Positions 46,831 through 47,050 of a DNA stretch of 47,050 bases are shown piece after piece (the stretch's first letter is position 1; each line of letters begins with the position of its first letter). The position numbers and the translations under genes are program-made. Source of the DNA: a virus; the IMG/VR virus record IMGVR_UViG_3300047493_000064, positions 1 through 47,050 of that record; one strand, given 5' to 3'. The notes beneath the pieces were generated by a model, which saw nothing but the letters and a program-made list of their open reading frames with translations, was not told where the DNA came from and did not search any database.

Positions 46831-46860
46831 GATAATAAATGTTTTTCAATGGTGAATTAA
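46573..46860 (+). CDS. Small helical protein, first tandem copy, with borrowed intein tail
   Basis: 95 residues after AAAAGGAGAGTAAGG. Nearly identical to the second copy (46875 through the junction to 221) for ~86 residues, then ends KEEKDNKCFSMVN instead of KEEKDNPL. The KDNKCFSMVN tail is the C-terminus of the intein N-half, acquired in frame through the 302-bp duplication. N-terminus rich in I/L/N (LNINNILILLSVV), rest helical with two Cys/Met-rich spots. Located 14 bp after the terminase N-half; function unknown. Confidence 0.7.
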   Translation: MIINELRITKLNINNILILLSVVPSSMRGMRQYIEDKNALDAVEILSNEMEMKIGNCMTTLIEISALIEFTLAHATNLPNKLKEEKDNKCFSMVN

Positions 46861-46874
46861 AAGGAGAGTAAGGA

Positions 46875-47050
46875 ATGATTATAAATGAGCTACGAATAAC
46901 AAAATTAAATATTAATAATATATTAATACTATTATCAGTTGTACATTCTTCTATTCGGGGTATGCGTCAATACATTGAGGATAAAAACGCTCTTTACGCT
47001 GTAGAAATACTAAATAATGAAATGGAAATGAAAATAGGGAATTGTATGAC
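46875..47050 (+). CDS. Start of the second tandem copy (continues at 1-221)
   Basis: Partial only because the window ends. ATG 46875 has the same AAGGAGAGTAAGG site as copy one. Bases 46927-47050 repeat 1-124, so the complete 90-residue gene is read as 46875-46926 then 1-221. Confidence 0.75.
   Translation, partial: MIINELRITKLNINNILILLSVVHSSIRGMRQYIEDKNALYAVEILNNEMEMKIGNCM
46927..47050. repeat. Terminal direct repeat, copy at window end
   Basis: Identical to 1-124 with no mismatch seen; the gene crossing it stays in frame when the ends are joined, supporting a circular or permuted molecule. Confidence 0.9.

Overview
The window is a complete or near-complete phage genome that closes on itself. 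Bases 1-124 are identical to 46927-47050, so the natural reading is a circle (or circularly permuted headful genome) of 46,926 bp whose ends overlap by 124 bp. It is AT-rich and densely coding, mostly on the + strand, with one short minus-strand block (37.1-41.6 kb). Portal, Mu gpT-like capsid protein, P22/SU10-like adaptor and nozzle proteins and large internal proteins, with no sheath, tube or tape measure, point to a podovirus. A free-standing copy of an alphaproteobacterial-type RNA polymerase alpha C-terminal domain suggests a low-GC alphaproteobacterial host; this is inference.

The most striking feature is the large terminase (TerL). It is broken into two genes joined only through a split intein. 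45713-46558 encodes the TerL ATPase half ending in an intein N-half. 6645-7889 starts with the intein C-half and continues with the rest of the ATPase and the nuclease. The break lies inside the Walker B motif (FVV | CDD). Across the circle the halves are about 7.0 kb apart, and that interval holds the putative replication initiator with iteron-like repeats, an orphan HigA-like regulator, a secreted protein and a set of rearranged small genes.

Layout: (1) 46.5 kb through the junction to 2.7 kb: small helical proteins with several internal duplications. (2) 2.8-6.6 kb: HigA-like gene, putative origin and Rep, exported protein, a six-copy 22-bp tandem repeat and stacked hairpins. (3) 6.6-29.1 kb: TerL-C, portal, two RGG/His-repeat proteins, GroES-like co-chaperonin, scaffold candidate, capsid and head proteins, connector/adaptor proteins, two large receptor-binding-type fibres and the nozzle. 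(4) 29.1-37.1 kb: four large proteins that look like ejected internal virion proteins, sharing an NPHTG-type module with other virion proteins. (5) 37.1-41.6 kb, mainly minus strand: an outer-membrane beta-barrel moron, small proteins, an ERF single-strand annealing protein and an AlpA-like regulator, with an operator-like inverted repeat at the divergent promoter region. (6) 41.6-46.6 kb: small early-type genes, the alpha-CTD protein, a DUF1064 nuclease-like protein, an AT-hook protein (small terminase candidate), a cold-shock protein and TerL-N.

I see no integrase, DNA polymerase, helicase or recognisable endolysin. Together with the Rep/iteron unit this suggests host-dependent, plasmid-like replication (phage-plasmid hypothesis), with lysis carried out by unrecognised small membrane proteins. 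All functional names come from reading motifs by eye; no database search was run.
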